Assembly: GCF_006337165.1 (NCBI RefSeq)
Contig: NZ_CP040896.1
Span: 2,480,001-2,544,000 of the forward strand
Origin: Hymenobacter jejuensis
GTDB lineage: Bacteria > Bacteroidota > Bacteroidia > Cytophagales > Hymenobacteraceae
Length of the DNA: 64,000 bases
Direction of reading: 5' to 3'
This document shows, one piece after another, positions 57,589 to 64,000 of the stretch. The notes below the pieces were generated by a model. It did no database searches, was not told the origin of the DNA, and worked only from the letters and a program-made list of their open reading frames with translations. Position numbers and translations under genes: made by a program. Numbering within the stretch: the stretch's first letter is position 1; each line of letters starts with the position of its first letter.

Positions 57589-57963
57589 ATGATGAGACTC
57601 TTACGTACTTTACTTTTAATCATCGTATTTGGTGTGGGGCCAATGCACAGTAGTTTTCCGCAAGCGAAAGCATTGTCCATTCCATCCGCAGCAAGTGCCC
57701 GGCCCGCCGAAGACAAGGCAGTGGTCGTGTACCCCAACCCCAGCACTGGAATTGTGCACATTGCCATCAACGGCTTCGAAGGCCGCAAGATGGAACTGCG
57801 AATCCTGAACGTGATAGGCTCCGTGATTTACCGCGAAACCCTCACCGAACTCAACGACCGCTACACCAAAACCCTTGACCTGAGCAAGTTCGCTACGGGT
57901 TTATATTACGTAAAGCTCGAATCGGAGAATGCCAGCGAGATGCGAAAGCTCGTTATTCGCTAG
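57589..57963 (+). CDS. Minimal T9SS type A sorting-domain protein
   Basis: A 124-residue protein: signal peptide MMRLLRTLLLIIVFGVGPMH, a ~25-residue spacer, and then VVVYPNPSTGIVHIAINGFE ... LDLSKFATGLYYVKLESEN ... MRKLVIR, the full type IX secretion C-terminal domain (~75 residues). Normally this domain is the tail of a large cargo that is removed at the cell surface; here almost nothing precedes it. It may be a truncated cargo, an anchor or a small surface protein in its own right. A clear promoter is present upstream, so it is probably expressed. Confidence 0.88.
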   Translation: MMRLLRTLLLIIVFGVGPMHSSFPQAKALSIPSAASARPAEDKAVVVYPNPSTGIVHIAINGFEGRKMELRILNVIGSVIYRETLTELNDRYTKTLDLSKFATGLYYVKLESENASEMRKLVIR

Positions 57964-58040
57964 TACTCCAAAAGGGATATTTTAAACAGCGTTGCGCAAG
58001 CAAGGCTGTTTTTTTATGCGCTTGCTAATCAAAAGGTTAT

Positions 58041-58076
58041 AAAAAAGCCGCTTTCTACACAGAAAGCGGCTTTTTT
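58041..58076. terminator. Bidirectional intrinsic terminator
   Basis: AAAAAAGCCGCTTTCT ACAC AGAAAGCGGCTTTTTT, perfect, between the convergent T9SS gene and the 39-residue membrane protein. Confidence 0.95.
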
Positions 58077-58094
58077 ATTTCCGATAAAGGCAGA

Positions 58095-58214
58095 TTAGCC
58101 GTTGTTCCGCACCGGAATAGGCTCAGGAGTAACCATTGCCTTGATGTTGTCGACGGTGTTGAGAGCCAATAGCGCTGTGGCTATGATGAGCCCAAAGAAA
58201 ATCAGTAAAAGCAT
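58095..58214 (-). CDS. 39-residue single-helix membrane protein
   Basis: On the complement an ATG at 58214 opens MLLLIFFGLIIATALLALN, continues TVDNIKAMVTPEPIPVRNNG and stops at TAA 58095. It is one hydrophobic helix with a short hydrophilic tail. A strong terminator lies 18 bp beyond its stop, placed as expected for a real leftward gene. No homologue is known to me. Small proteins of this kind can be subunits or regulators of membrane complexes. Coding status rests on the helix, the start, and the terminator. Confidence 0.5.
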   Translation of the reverse strand: MLLLIFFGLIIATALLALNTVDNIKAMVTPEPIPVRNNG

Positions 58215-58330
58215 GGGAATTAGATTAAAGACGAAAGAAAACAGGCCGGAGGCCCCGCACGCATTCGTATGGCTCCGCTTGTTGTGACTTCTTATTCAAC
58301 CTGAAATCAGGCCGTTGGGTTTCAGCATAA

Positions 58331-59395
58331 TTATGGCCTTTTCAACAACTGCTCTACCACGTAGCGGGCGTCGCGCCCCGCGCCACCCATCAGGGCTGAG
58401 CTGCGGCTGTTGAGCCACGGCAAACCAAGGAAAGCCAAGCCGGGAACGGAGGCGAGGCCGCGGTAGTGTTTGGGAGAGCCTTGCGCGTCGAAGATGGGCG
58501 CTTCAATCCAATTATAATCAGGAGCATAGCCCGTAGCCCAAACCACAGCTTCCAGCGGCGGGGTGGTAGCTTGACGTCCGTGCAGCCTTGTTTCATTCGC
58601 AACGCCCAGTGCTCGCCCGATAAACTGCGCGTTCGAGAATTGCCGCAACCGCGTCAGGTCGCTGCTTACGACAGGATCGGGCCGGCTCAACATGCGTCGG
58701 CCCAAGGCTGTATGGCGCGAAACGTTCATCATGCCCGTTATCTTGAGCAGCGCCCACATCAGGTTGTTGTTGGGAAGCGTAGGGGTGTTTTCGTCGTAAG
58801 CCACAAACACCGGCCGGCCGGTTGCCGCCACATCAGCAGCAATCTGCAAGGCCGAGTTGCCGCTCCCCACTACGGCTACGGCCTCTATGCCGAGCAGTTG
58901 AGATGGTCGGCGGTACGCTTGGCTGTGGAGCTGTACCACAGTCGGCGCTAGTTCCGCGGCAAACATGGGCATGTGTGGGGCCGTGTACGCTCCGGTGCAA
59001 ATGATGGCGTTTTTGCAGATATATGTCTGATTGTCAGATGTATATATTTGAAAGCCTTCACTGCTGTCTGAGGTAACTAGCAGGCGGGTAACGCGTTGGC
59101 GCAGCCGAACCGGAAGCTTAAAATGTGCGGCATACTGCTGCAAGTACTGGGCGGCTTCGGCTTTGCTGGGGTAGCGCAGCGGACTACCCGGCGGCCAGCT
59201 CAGGCCCGGCAGGTTGCTGGCCCAAGGCGGCGAAAACAATTGCAGCGCGTCGAAGCGGGTTGCCCACACGTCGCCCACTGTTTCGCGCTCGTCGAGCACG
59301 ACAAACGAAACGCCGTGCTGCTGCAAATAATAGGCGGCGGCCAGCCCCGCCTGTCCGGCGCCGATGACCACGGTATGGAAAGTTTCGATAGGCAT
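58331..59395 (-). CDS. Flavin-containing monooxygenase-like (CzcO/ArsO family)
   Basis: A 354-residue flavoprotein. The FAD motif VVIGAGQAGLAAAYYL is at 9-24 and the NADPH motif VAVVGSGNSALQIAADVA near 173-190, with VVWATGYAPDYNWIE at the end (the conserved ATGY). Length matches the short ArsO/CzcO-type monooxygenases. Substrate unknown. At 59019-59050 the coding DNA is unusually AT-rich and holds a TCTGA-TTG-TCAGA repeat, encoding IYTSDNQTYIC without break. Confidence 0.88.
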   Translation of the reverse strand: MPIETFHTVVIGAGQAGLAAAYYLQQHGVSFVVLDERETVGDVWATRFDALQLFSPPWASNLPGLSWPPGSPLRYPSKAEAAQYLQQYAAHFKLPVRLRQRVTRLLVTSDSSEGFQIYTSDNQTYICKNAIICTGAYTAPHMPMFAAELAPTVVQLHSQAYRRPSQLLGIEAVAVVGSGNSALQIAADVAATGRPVFVAYDENTPTLPNNNLMWALLKITGMMNVSRHTALGRRMLSRPDPVVSSDLTRLRQFSNAQFIGRALGVANETRLHGRQATTPPLEAVVWATGYAPDYNWIEAPIFDAQGSPKHYRGLASVPGLAFLGLPWLNSRSSALMGGAGRDARYVVEQLLKRP

Positions 59396-59611
59396 AGGAA
59401 CTGTAGCACAAGCTAAAGGTTGCGCCGCAGTTTTCGGACTGCCGGAAATCTGCGCTTCAGCTTCAGCCTAGATCTCTTGTGATTTGAATACTTAAATTCG
59501 TAATCAACCGTATTACGGCTATCTTAACTTGAACCGGCCGTTGCTATTAAGTACAAATAGCAGTGCCTGCTGCTCGGTTCAGGGTTATTTCTTTTTCCGG
59601 AAGCTGCCTCT

Positions 59612-60493
59612 ATGACGCCTACTTTTCGACGCTACTTAAGCTGGTGCTTGCTGAGCCTGCTGGCTTTTTCCTGCTCACACGACGAGTTGGTGGCACCCGG
59701 CAGTGATACTGCCACCGGCGGTAACGGAGCCGCTACCCGCGACCCCAACCTCGCCTTTGGCAACCCCAGCGGTGCCACCGCCGACGCCAGCAACTACACC
59801 AACTACCTGTTGGTCAAGCCCCAATACACGCTTAGCTACAACCGCGATCGGGGCACGCCCAATTGGGTGAGCTGGCACCTGAGCCGCGCGTGGCTAGGCA
59901 GCGCCTCGCGACAGGATGATTTTCTGGCCGACAACAGCTTGCCCGCTAACTGGTACCACGTCACGGCCGGGAGCTACGTCGGCTCGGGCTTCGACCGGGG
60001 GCACCAGTGCCCTTCGGCCGACCGCACCGGGTCGGGGGCCGACAACTCGGCCACGTTTCTGATGAGCAACATGGTGCCCCAGGCCCCGCGCAACAACCAG
60101 CAAACCTGGGCCGGGCTGGAAAACTACTGCCGCACCTTGGTCGACGCGGGCAACGAGCTCTACCTCATCTGCGGCAGCTACGGCAAAGGCGGCACCGGCT
60201 CGGCCGGCCCGCTCAGCACCCTCGACAACGGCCACGTGACCGTGCCCAACCGCCTCTGGAAGGTCATTGTGGTGCTGCCCAACGGCACCGACGATGTACG
60301 ACGGGTTACGAGCGACACGCGCATCATCGCCGTCAATACCCCCAACGACAACGGCCTGCTCTCAACCTGGAAAAGTTATCGCACCACGGTCGATGCCATT
60401 GAGCGGGCCACCGGCTACGATTTGCTTTCGGCCCTGCCAACCGCTGTGCAGGCCGTGGTTGAGGCGCGAGTTGACGACGGTCCGACAAGCTAA
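59612..60493 (+). CDS. DNA/RNA non-specific endonuclease, lipoprotein
   Basis: A 293-residue nuclease with lipoprotein signal ending LLSLLAFSC (Cys 21). The beta-beta-alpha-metal active site is SGFDRGHQCPSADRTGS, with DRGHQ at 128-132 (H131 general base) and the Mg-binding Asn in NNQQTWAGLENYCR. It belongs to the NUC1/Serratia-nuclease family. Being membrane-anchored and outside the cytoplasm, it could degrade environmental nucleic acid or act in competition. The products could feed the purine pathway encoded nearby; that link is speculative. Confidence 0.92.
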   Translation: MTPTFRRYLSWCLLSLLAFSCSHDELVAPGSDTATGGNGAATRDPNLAFGNPSGATADASNYTNYLLVKPQYTLSYNRDRGTPNWVSWHLSRAWLGSASRQDDFLADNSLPANWYHVTAGSYVGSGFDRGHQCPSADRTGSGADNSATFLMSNMVPQAPRNNQQTWAGLENYCRTLVDAGNELYLICGSYGKGGTGSAGPLSTLDNGHVTVPNRLWKVIVVLPNGTDDVRRVTSDTRIIAVNTPNDNGLLSTWKSYRTTVDAIERATGYDLLSALPTAVQAVVEARVDDGPTS

Positions 60494-60643
60494 AGGGGGT
60501 TGTAACAACACTTTGTGCATTACTCAAAAAAAGTCTATTGGGCTGTTGATGCTAGCCAGACTTTTTGCATATTGTTAGGCTAATTGGCAGATTAATATTT
60601 TGTTATCTGCTACGCGAGGCTAACCTAGGCTTCTCCGAAATCG

Positions 60644-60651
60644 TACCTTTG
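60644..60651 (+). promoter_or_regulatory. -7 promoter box for a possible small RNA
   Basis: TACCTTTG matches TAnnTTTG exactly. No gene starts within the next 100 bp; a terminator begins 37 bp later. Confidence 0.6.
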
Positions 60652-60655
60652 ACAG

Positions 60656-60722
60656 TGAGTGATGGGAGTGAAAAGTGAAGAAGAAAGGAAAGCCGTGCTG
60701 CAACGCGGCTTTCTGCTTTTTT
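60656..60722 (+). ncRNA. Candidate small RNA, ~65 nt
   Basis: Predicted from a -7 box at 60644-60651 and an intrinsic terminator (GAAAGCCG/CGGCTTTC at 60688-60713, then TGCTTTTTT). The body is purine-rich (gatgggagtgaaaagtgaag aagaaagg) with no ORF. Existence is inferred from the two signals only; the -33 element is weak. Confidence 0.4.
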
Positions 60723-60840
60723 AGAAGCCTCCCCGATGCAAACGCGTTTTAGCTGAATCGCCTTGCCTACCCATCGGTAGTCTCAAAACCAAGCCGGGCG
60801 TGAGTGAAACAGCCATTTTAGAAATTTACAAAATCCTATA

Positions 60841-60881
60841 AAGCAACAGCGCCGCTGACTCAGTCAGCGGCGCTGTTGCTT
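60841..60881. terminator. Terminator-like palindrome after the DUF4468 gene
   Basis: AAGCAACAGCGCCGCTGAC with its exact complement around TCA; 23 bp from the stop at 60904. Confidence 0.8.
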
Positions 60882-60903
60882 TGGCACCAACGAAACGCCA
60901 AAA

Positions 60904-61482
60904 TTAGTTTTCACCGGCCGCGTTTAGGCCTACGGCAGCTTCTTGGGAACTGGGCATACTGTTCATATACGAACGGAAGCCGAGGGCAATTTCGCTGGCC
61001 AGAGAGTTGGCCATGGCCGTGGTGCGGCGGTCGTTGTGCGTGCGGTCGTTGCCTTTCTCGGCAGCCAACTGGGTTACAAACTCATCCAAAGGCATCGACT
61101 CTTCCACCTTCTTCGGATCGGGGATGATGCGGAAAGAGCCTACGCTGTATACATAGCCGTTGTCGGTGGACTGAAATACAAAATCAAAGCGCAAGGTGCG
61201 CTCGGAGGCGGGAGCATTTCCTTGGGCCACCTTCATCTTGGCCGTGCCGGTAAGGCGAATGGAGCTGGTGCCCGCATCGGCTTTGATCCCTGTTTTGGGG
61301 CCGTAAGCAAAATGATTTTCAGTCCAGTCGAGGGCGCGGCGGTAGAGTTCGGTGCGGCCGGCTCCTTCCGACGGAACACGCTCGCTGTACTCAATGGGTT
61401 CGGGAGCGCTGGTTTGGGCCAGCAGGGGCGAGGTAGTGGCCAAAAGCCCGCCAAACAGGAAACAAAGTATCAGTCTTTTCAT
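60904..61482 (-). CDS. DUF4468 secreted protein
   Basis: A 192-residue protein with signal peptide MKRLILCFLFGGLLATTSPL and a DUF4468-like domain: GRTELYRRALDWTENHFAYG, SSIRLTGTAKMKVAQ, LRFDFVFQSTDNGYVYSVGS FR. Function unknown; the domain is common in Bacteroidota envelopes. ATG at 61482 was chosen for the signal peptide. A canonical -7 box TACCTTTG (61520-61513 on this strand) lies 31 bp upstream, and a terminator follows. Confidence 0.88.
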   Translation of the reverse strand: MKRLILCFLFGGLLATTSPLLAQTSAPEPIEYSERVPSEGAGRTELYRRALDWTENHFAYGPKTGIKADAGTSSIRLTGTAKMKVAQGNAPASERTLRFDFVFQSTDNGYVYSVGSFRIIPDPKKVEESMPLDEFVTQLAAEKGNDRTHNDRRTTAMANSLASEIALGFRSYMNSMPSSQEAAVGLNAAGEN

Positions 61483-61512
61483 AATTGCAGTGAAAATGAA
61501 GAAGCGTGAAGA

Positions 61513-61520
61513 CAAAGGTA
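61513..61520 (-). promoter_or_regulatory. -7 promoter box for the DUF4468 gene
   Basis: TACCTTTG on the complement matches TAnnTTTG, 31 bp before the ATG at 61482. Confidence 0.65.
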
Positions 61521-61936
61521 CGATCAACAGCTAAATTGAACTTTGTAGAGTATGTTATGATTATTTTAAGAAATGCACGTCATCCTGCCCAAAATCATCG
61601 AAGTCAGGCATGGAGCACTGAGCTTTTGGTATTATGAAAGAGCTAATACCCATTCTAATTGTCTAAGCTAGTACACAAAATTGTATTTTACAAGGTCAGT
61701 GTGCTGAGGCTATATGTCTTGTTGCTCAGAGATGAGCTTTGACAATAAGGAAATACGACATCTTAGCTTTACATCAAGCATATAAGTGTTTATTCACAAG
61801 TAATTGATATTCAATAGTTTATATATTATTTAAAAGAATCATTTATATACTATGGGCTTCGAAAATTCTCTGAAGAGGTAACGTTTTGGTAACATAAACT
61901 TAACACATGCCTTAGTACGACTTCAATAAGAATTAG
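61521..61936. other. AT-rich intergenic stretch
   Basis: About 400 bp of AT-rich DNA (for example tatatattatttaaaag near 61820) with no frame, hairpin or motif that I can support; the -7 box of the next unit follows at 61937. Confidence 0.5.
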
Positions 61937-61944
61937 TACTTTTG
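61937..61944 (+). promoter_or_regulatory. -7 promoter box of the leader RNA
   Basis: TACTTTTG matches TAnnTTTG; start of transcription expected near 61950. Confidence 0.6.
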
Positions 61945-61949
61945 CGACA

Positions 61950-62099
61950 TGCTTCACTTCAGCCAGCAGAACTAATGAAGTGCAGAACGTTGCATAACGC
62001 CGTTCTGCGAGAAGACCGGAAGGTCTTTTCTTCCATTGGCTCTTCTATTTTTCTCGTTTTCACCCCGTTCACCGCTCCGGTTCCCGAAGCGGTTTTTTT
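61950..62099 (+). ncRNA. Structured leader or small RNA ending in an intrinsic terminator
   Basis: Three hairpins follow the -7 box: GCAGAACG/CGTTCTGC (61982-62008), AAGACC-GGAA-GGTCTT with T-rich tail (62012-62029), and ACCGCT/AGCGGT followed by T7 (62071-62099). A nine-codon open frame, ATG CTT CAC TTC AGC CAG, begins at 61950. Transcription would stop 91 bp before the AsnRS-like gene, so it is either an attenuating leader of that gene or an independent small RNA. Confidence 0.45.
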
Positions 62100-62189
62100 A
62101 TGTCCTGCCGGCTGGGCAGGATGCGGGGAAGTTGTGCGCCAGGCTTAACTCAACCACCTTTCATATAAACCGACTAACCCAACGGTAGC

Positions 62190-62765
62190 ATGCAAGACAC
62201 GACCACCCTCGCCCAACAAATTTCGGCCGTCGCTCCCGCCGCCGTCCGCAACGTGAACCTGAGCACTGACCCCAAGCGCATAACCTACACCGACGCGGTA
62301 GAGCTCCTGAAAGGCGAAGGCTTCTCCGAACTGCAGTGGGGTGACGACCTCGAAGCCCCGCACGAAGGCCGCCTGACCGAGCTGATGGGCCCGATGTTCG
62401 TGACGCACTACCCCGCCGACATCAAGTTCTTCAACATGCGCAACAACGACGACGACCCCCGCGTAGTAAACTCGTCGGACCTGTTGCTGCCGCTGGCCGG
62501 CGAAAGCGCTGGCTCGGCCGAGCGTGAGTTCGACGCCGCTAAGTTGCGCCATAAGCTCGAAACCAGCTCGATGCTCGATGGCCTCATCCGCCAGGGCATG
62601 AAGCTGTCGGACTTCGACTGGTATCTTGACTTCCACAAGGAGAACGAAGTAAAGCTGCACTCGGGTGCCGGCGTAGGCATGGCACGGGTGGCGCAGTTCA
62701 TCCTCGGCCAGACCGACATCCGCGACTGCGTACCGTTCCTGATCAACCGCGAGAACGTTATCTAA
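62190..62765 (+). CDS. Half-length AsnRS/AspRS-like class II synthetase paralogue
   Basis: A 191-residue protein corresponding to the C-terminal half of an asparaginyl-/aspartyl-type class II synthetase catalytic domain: RITYTDAVELLKGEGFSELQ, LTELMGPMFVTHYPADIKFF, EFD, DWYLDFHKENEVKLHSG and motif 3 GAGVGMARVAQFILG (R166). Motifs 1 and 2, which make the dimer interface and bind ATP and the acceptor, are absent, and no coding sequence for them lies upstream. So it cannot be a complete synthetase. It may be a decayed gene or a reused domain (compare AsnA-like and other synthetase paralogues). The frame is intact with host-like codons and a terminator follows, suggesting it is still expressed. 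Confidence 0.75.
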   Translation: MQDTTTLAQQISAVAPAAVRNVNLSTDPKRITYTDAVELLKGEGFSELQWGDDLEAPHEGRLTELMGPMFVTHYPADIKFFNMRNNDDDPRVVNSSDLLLPLAGESAGSAEREFDAAKLRHKLETSSMLDGLIRQGMKLSDFDWYLDFHKENEVKLHSGAGVGMARVAQFILGQTDIRDCVPFLINRENVI

Positions 62766-62778
62766 CTTGCAGCCAGAC

Positions 62779-62806
62779 AAAGCGCCCGGTGTAAGCCGGG
62801 CGCTTT
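62779..62806 (+). terminator. Terminator of the AsnRS-like gene
   Basis: AAAGCGCCCGG TGTAAG CCGGGCGCTTT, then CGCTTTT, 13 bp after the stop. Confidence 0.85.
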
Positions 62807-62870
62807 CGCTTTTAGGACAGGTTCATTTCCCTTTGATGTTGATTGTAAGAGAGTTACTAAAGAAAGAAAC

Positions 62871-63728
62871 ATGCAACTCGGCTCACTCACTCTTAAAAAC
62901 CCCGTCTGTGTGGCGTCGTGCCCGTGGCACCTTGATGGGTCCGGCTATGAGCAGCTGGGTGCCATATTTACCCGTACCGTTACGATGGAGCCCAAACCGG
63001 GCCGTTACGAAGAAGGCATCTGGCAGGTCGCGGATCAGACCTTGCTGAATGCCACCAACATGCGCACCGAGAACGCCGAAATTTTGGTCAGTGAGTACCT
63101 GCCCAATCTGCTGCGCTACGGCGTGCCGGTACTGGTGAGCATCACGGCGCCGGGCATTCCGGGCTTTCGCAAAATTGCCCGTTTCCTCAAGCGAGAAGTG
63201 GGCCACCTGATAGCGGGCGTGGAAGTCTACATCGCCGCGTTCGATTCGGCCAAGGGCGCCGACATCACGCCGCGCTTCGTGCGCGAAGCCACCGAGGCTG
63301 TGCGCAACGAGCTGGGCGAAGACGCGGCTGTGGTGGTGAAACTACCGCCGTGGCCCGAGCACATTCGCGGTCTGGCTTTGGGCGCCCAGGAAGGCGGTGC
63401 TTCGGCATTGGCCGCCACCAACATCATGAAAGGCTTGCACCTGCCCGACGACGCCACAGCCGGCCCCGTAATCGGAGGGTTGTCGGGCGAAGCGTTGCGG
63501 CCGGTGGCGCTACGTTGCGTGTACGAACTAGCGCATGATGAACGCATTACTTTGCCTATCTTCGGGACGGGCGGCGTATTTGCGGCGAGTCATGTGATTG
63601 ATTACTTGAGGGTTGGCGCCAGTGCCGTGCAAATTGCCAGCGGCGAATGGCTGGAACCCGGTGTATCTGCGCGGCTGGCCGCCGAGTGTGCAAACTTCCA
63701 ACCCGAAACCACCTTATGGAGAAACTAA
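62871..63728 (+). CDS. pyrD: Dihydroorotate dehydrogenase-family protein
   Basis: A 285-residue FMN TIM-barrel protein: LTLKNPVCVASCPWHLDGSG, NATNMRTENAEILVSEYLPN, VVVKLPPW, LAATNIMKGL, IGGLSGEALRPVALRCVYEL and FGTGGVFAASHVIDYLRVGA SAV, the standard DHODH phosphate and FMN-binding strands. It oxidises dihydroorotate to orotate in pyrimidine synthesis. It is a little short for class 1 enzymes (~300-310). Overlap with pyrF supports the pyrimidine role. A non-DHODH flavoprotein of the same fold is a less likely alternative. Confidence 0.85.
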   Translation: MQLGSLTLKNPVCVASCPWHLDGSGYEQLGAIFTRTVTMEPKPGRYEEGIWQVADQTLLNATNMRTENAEILVSEYLPNLLRYGVPVLVSITAPGIPGFRKIARFLKREVGHLIAGVEVYIAAFDSAKGADITPRFVREATEAVRNELGEDAAVVVKLPPWPEHIRGLALGAQEGGASALAATNIMKGLHLPDDATAGPVIGGLSGEALRPVALRCVYELAHDERITLPIFGTGGVFAASHVIDYLRVGASAVQIASGEWLEPGVSARLAAECANFQPETTLWRN

Positions 63729-64000
63729 CCCAACGCGTCAGCAAGTCGCACTCGCTGCTGTGCATCGGCCTCGACCCAACCGGCAACGACCAATCCGTTG
63801 CAGCTCGTTTGCGTGAAGTCGTGGCCCAAACGGCCGAGTACGCTGCTGCCTACAAACCGAATCTGGCCTTTTTTCTTTCCCGCGAAGGCGGTGTAGAATT
63901 GTTGCGCCAAACGGTTGCCTCCGTCCCTGATGGCATTCCGGTTATTCTGGATGGTAAATTTGGCGACATTGCCAATACTGCCGAGCACTACGCGCGCTTC
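63716..64000 (+). CDS. pyrF: Orotidine 5'-phosphate decarboxylase, 3' end outside window
   Basis: Ninety-five codons to the window edge from ATG at 63716, which overlaps the pyrD end by 13 bp. MEKLTQRVSKSHSLLCIGLD contains the first-strand Asp, YAAAYKPNLAFF the catalytic-loop Lys strand, and ILDGKFGDIANTAEHYA the DxKxxD signature in the form of type 2 PyrF (long form, ~270 residues). The enzyme converts OMP to UMP. The remainder of the protein is beyond the window. Confidence 0.92.
   Translation, partial: MEKLTQRVSKSHSLLCIGLDPTGNDQSVAARLREVVAQTAEYAAAYKPNLAFFLSREGGVELLRQTVASVPDGIPVILDGKFGDIANTAEHYARF

Larger units (their letters stand above)
60494..60903. other. 410-bp intergenic region with a promoter-terminator unit
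   Basis: Contains a canonical -7 box (60644-60651), a terminator 37 bp later (60688-60722), and a second long hairpin (60841-60881) serving the DUF4468 gene. No protein-coding frame of note lies between. Confidence 0.7.

Overview
The window looks like a chromosomal segment of a GC-rich member of the Bacteroidota, most probably the Cytophagales and in the style of Hymenobacter. The signs are: several promoters with the Bacteroidota -7 box TAnnTTTG and no consistent Shine-Dalgarno sites; a type IX secretion C-terminal sorting domain; head-GIN, DUF4468, SusD-free lipoproteins and PF13568-like porins; a cold-shock protein with a lysine-rich N-terminal tail; and a GreB-like factor. Genus assignment is inference. 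No rRNA, CRISPR array, transposase or prophage gene was seen. One tRNA (Val, GAC) is present.

Layout. 1-6.4 kb: end of a DMT transporter, a sialate O-acetylesterase, an M1 aminopeptidase, a DUF559 nuclease-like gene enclosed by 41-bp palindrome-bearing inverted repeats, and lpdA. 6.4-9.3 kb is an accessory insert: a HEPN-MNT toxin-antitoxin-like pair flanked by a 132-bp direct duplication of the lpdA 3' end, then a strongly AT-rich Abi/DRT-like reverse transcriptase and a gene remnant. 9.5-25 kb: housekeeping and scattered metabolic genes (lepB, rlmF, a glycosidase whose signal peptide is interrupted by TGA, a DACNV-like protein, cupin, PhnA-like, cold-shock, pseudouridine synthase, aldo/keto reductase, Gre factor, pectate lyase, MFS transporter, GIN adhesin-like). 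25.4-26.3 kb: an orphan protein with a C-terminal TIR-like domain.

26.5-38.3 kb is a near-complete purine/ureide catabolic cluster. XdhA, XdhB and XdhC oxidise hypoxanthine/xanthine to urate; Uox, UraH and UraD convert urate to allantoin; AllB, AllC and AllE carry it through allantoate to ureidoglycolate; and a CitE/HpcH-like protein (DUF6986-like) may handle a glyoxylate-derived acid. 38.7-42.6 kb: an aldehyde dehydrogenase and a long-chain alcohol oxidase that could act in sequence. 44.3-49.5 kb: a MacB-type export operon (ATPase, secreted protein, two paralogous permeases, HlyD adaptor). 53.4-57.4 kb: an HDAC-like deacetylase convergent with a flavoprotein / type III PKS / methyltransferase operon resembling phenolic-lipid pathways. 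57.5-64 kb: a minimal T9SS cargo, a 39-residue membrane protein, a flavin monooxygenase, a secreted nuclease, DUF4468, two promoter-plus-terminator units that could make small RNAs, a half-length AsnRS-like gene, and overlapping pyrD-pyrF, the last running off the end.

Two families of intergenic inverted-repeat elements recur. One is built on a perfect 22-bp palindrome (three good copies and one degraded). The other starts GTCATnC(A/T)GAGC and has four copies whose variable stems show compensatory changes. Several of these lie inside the purine cluster.
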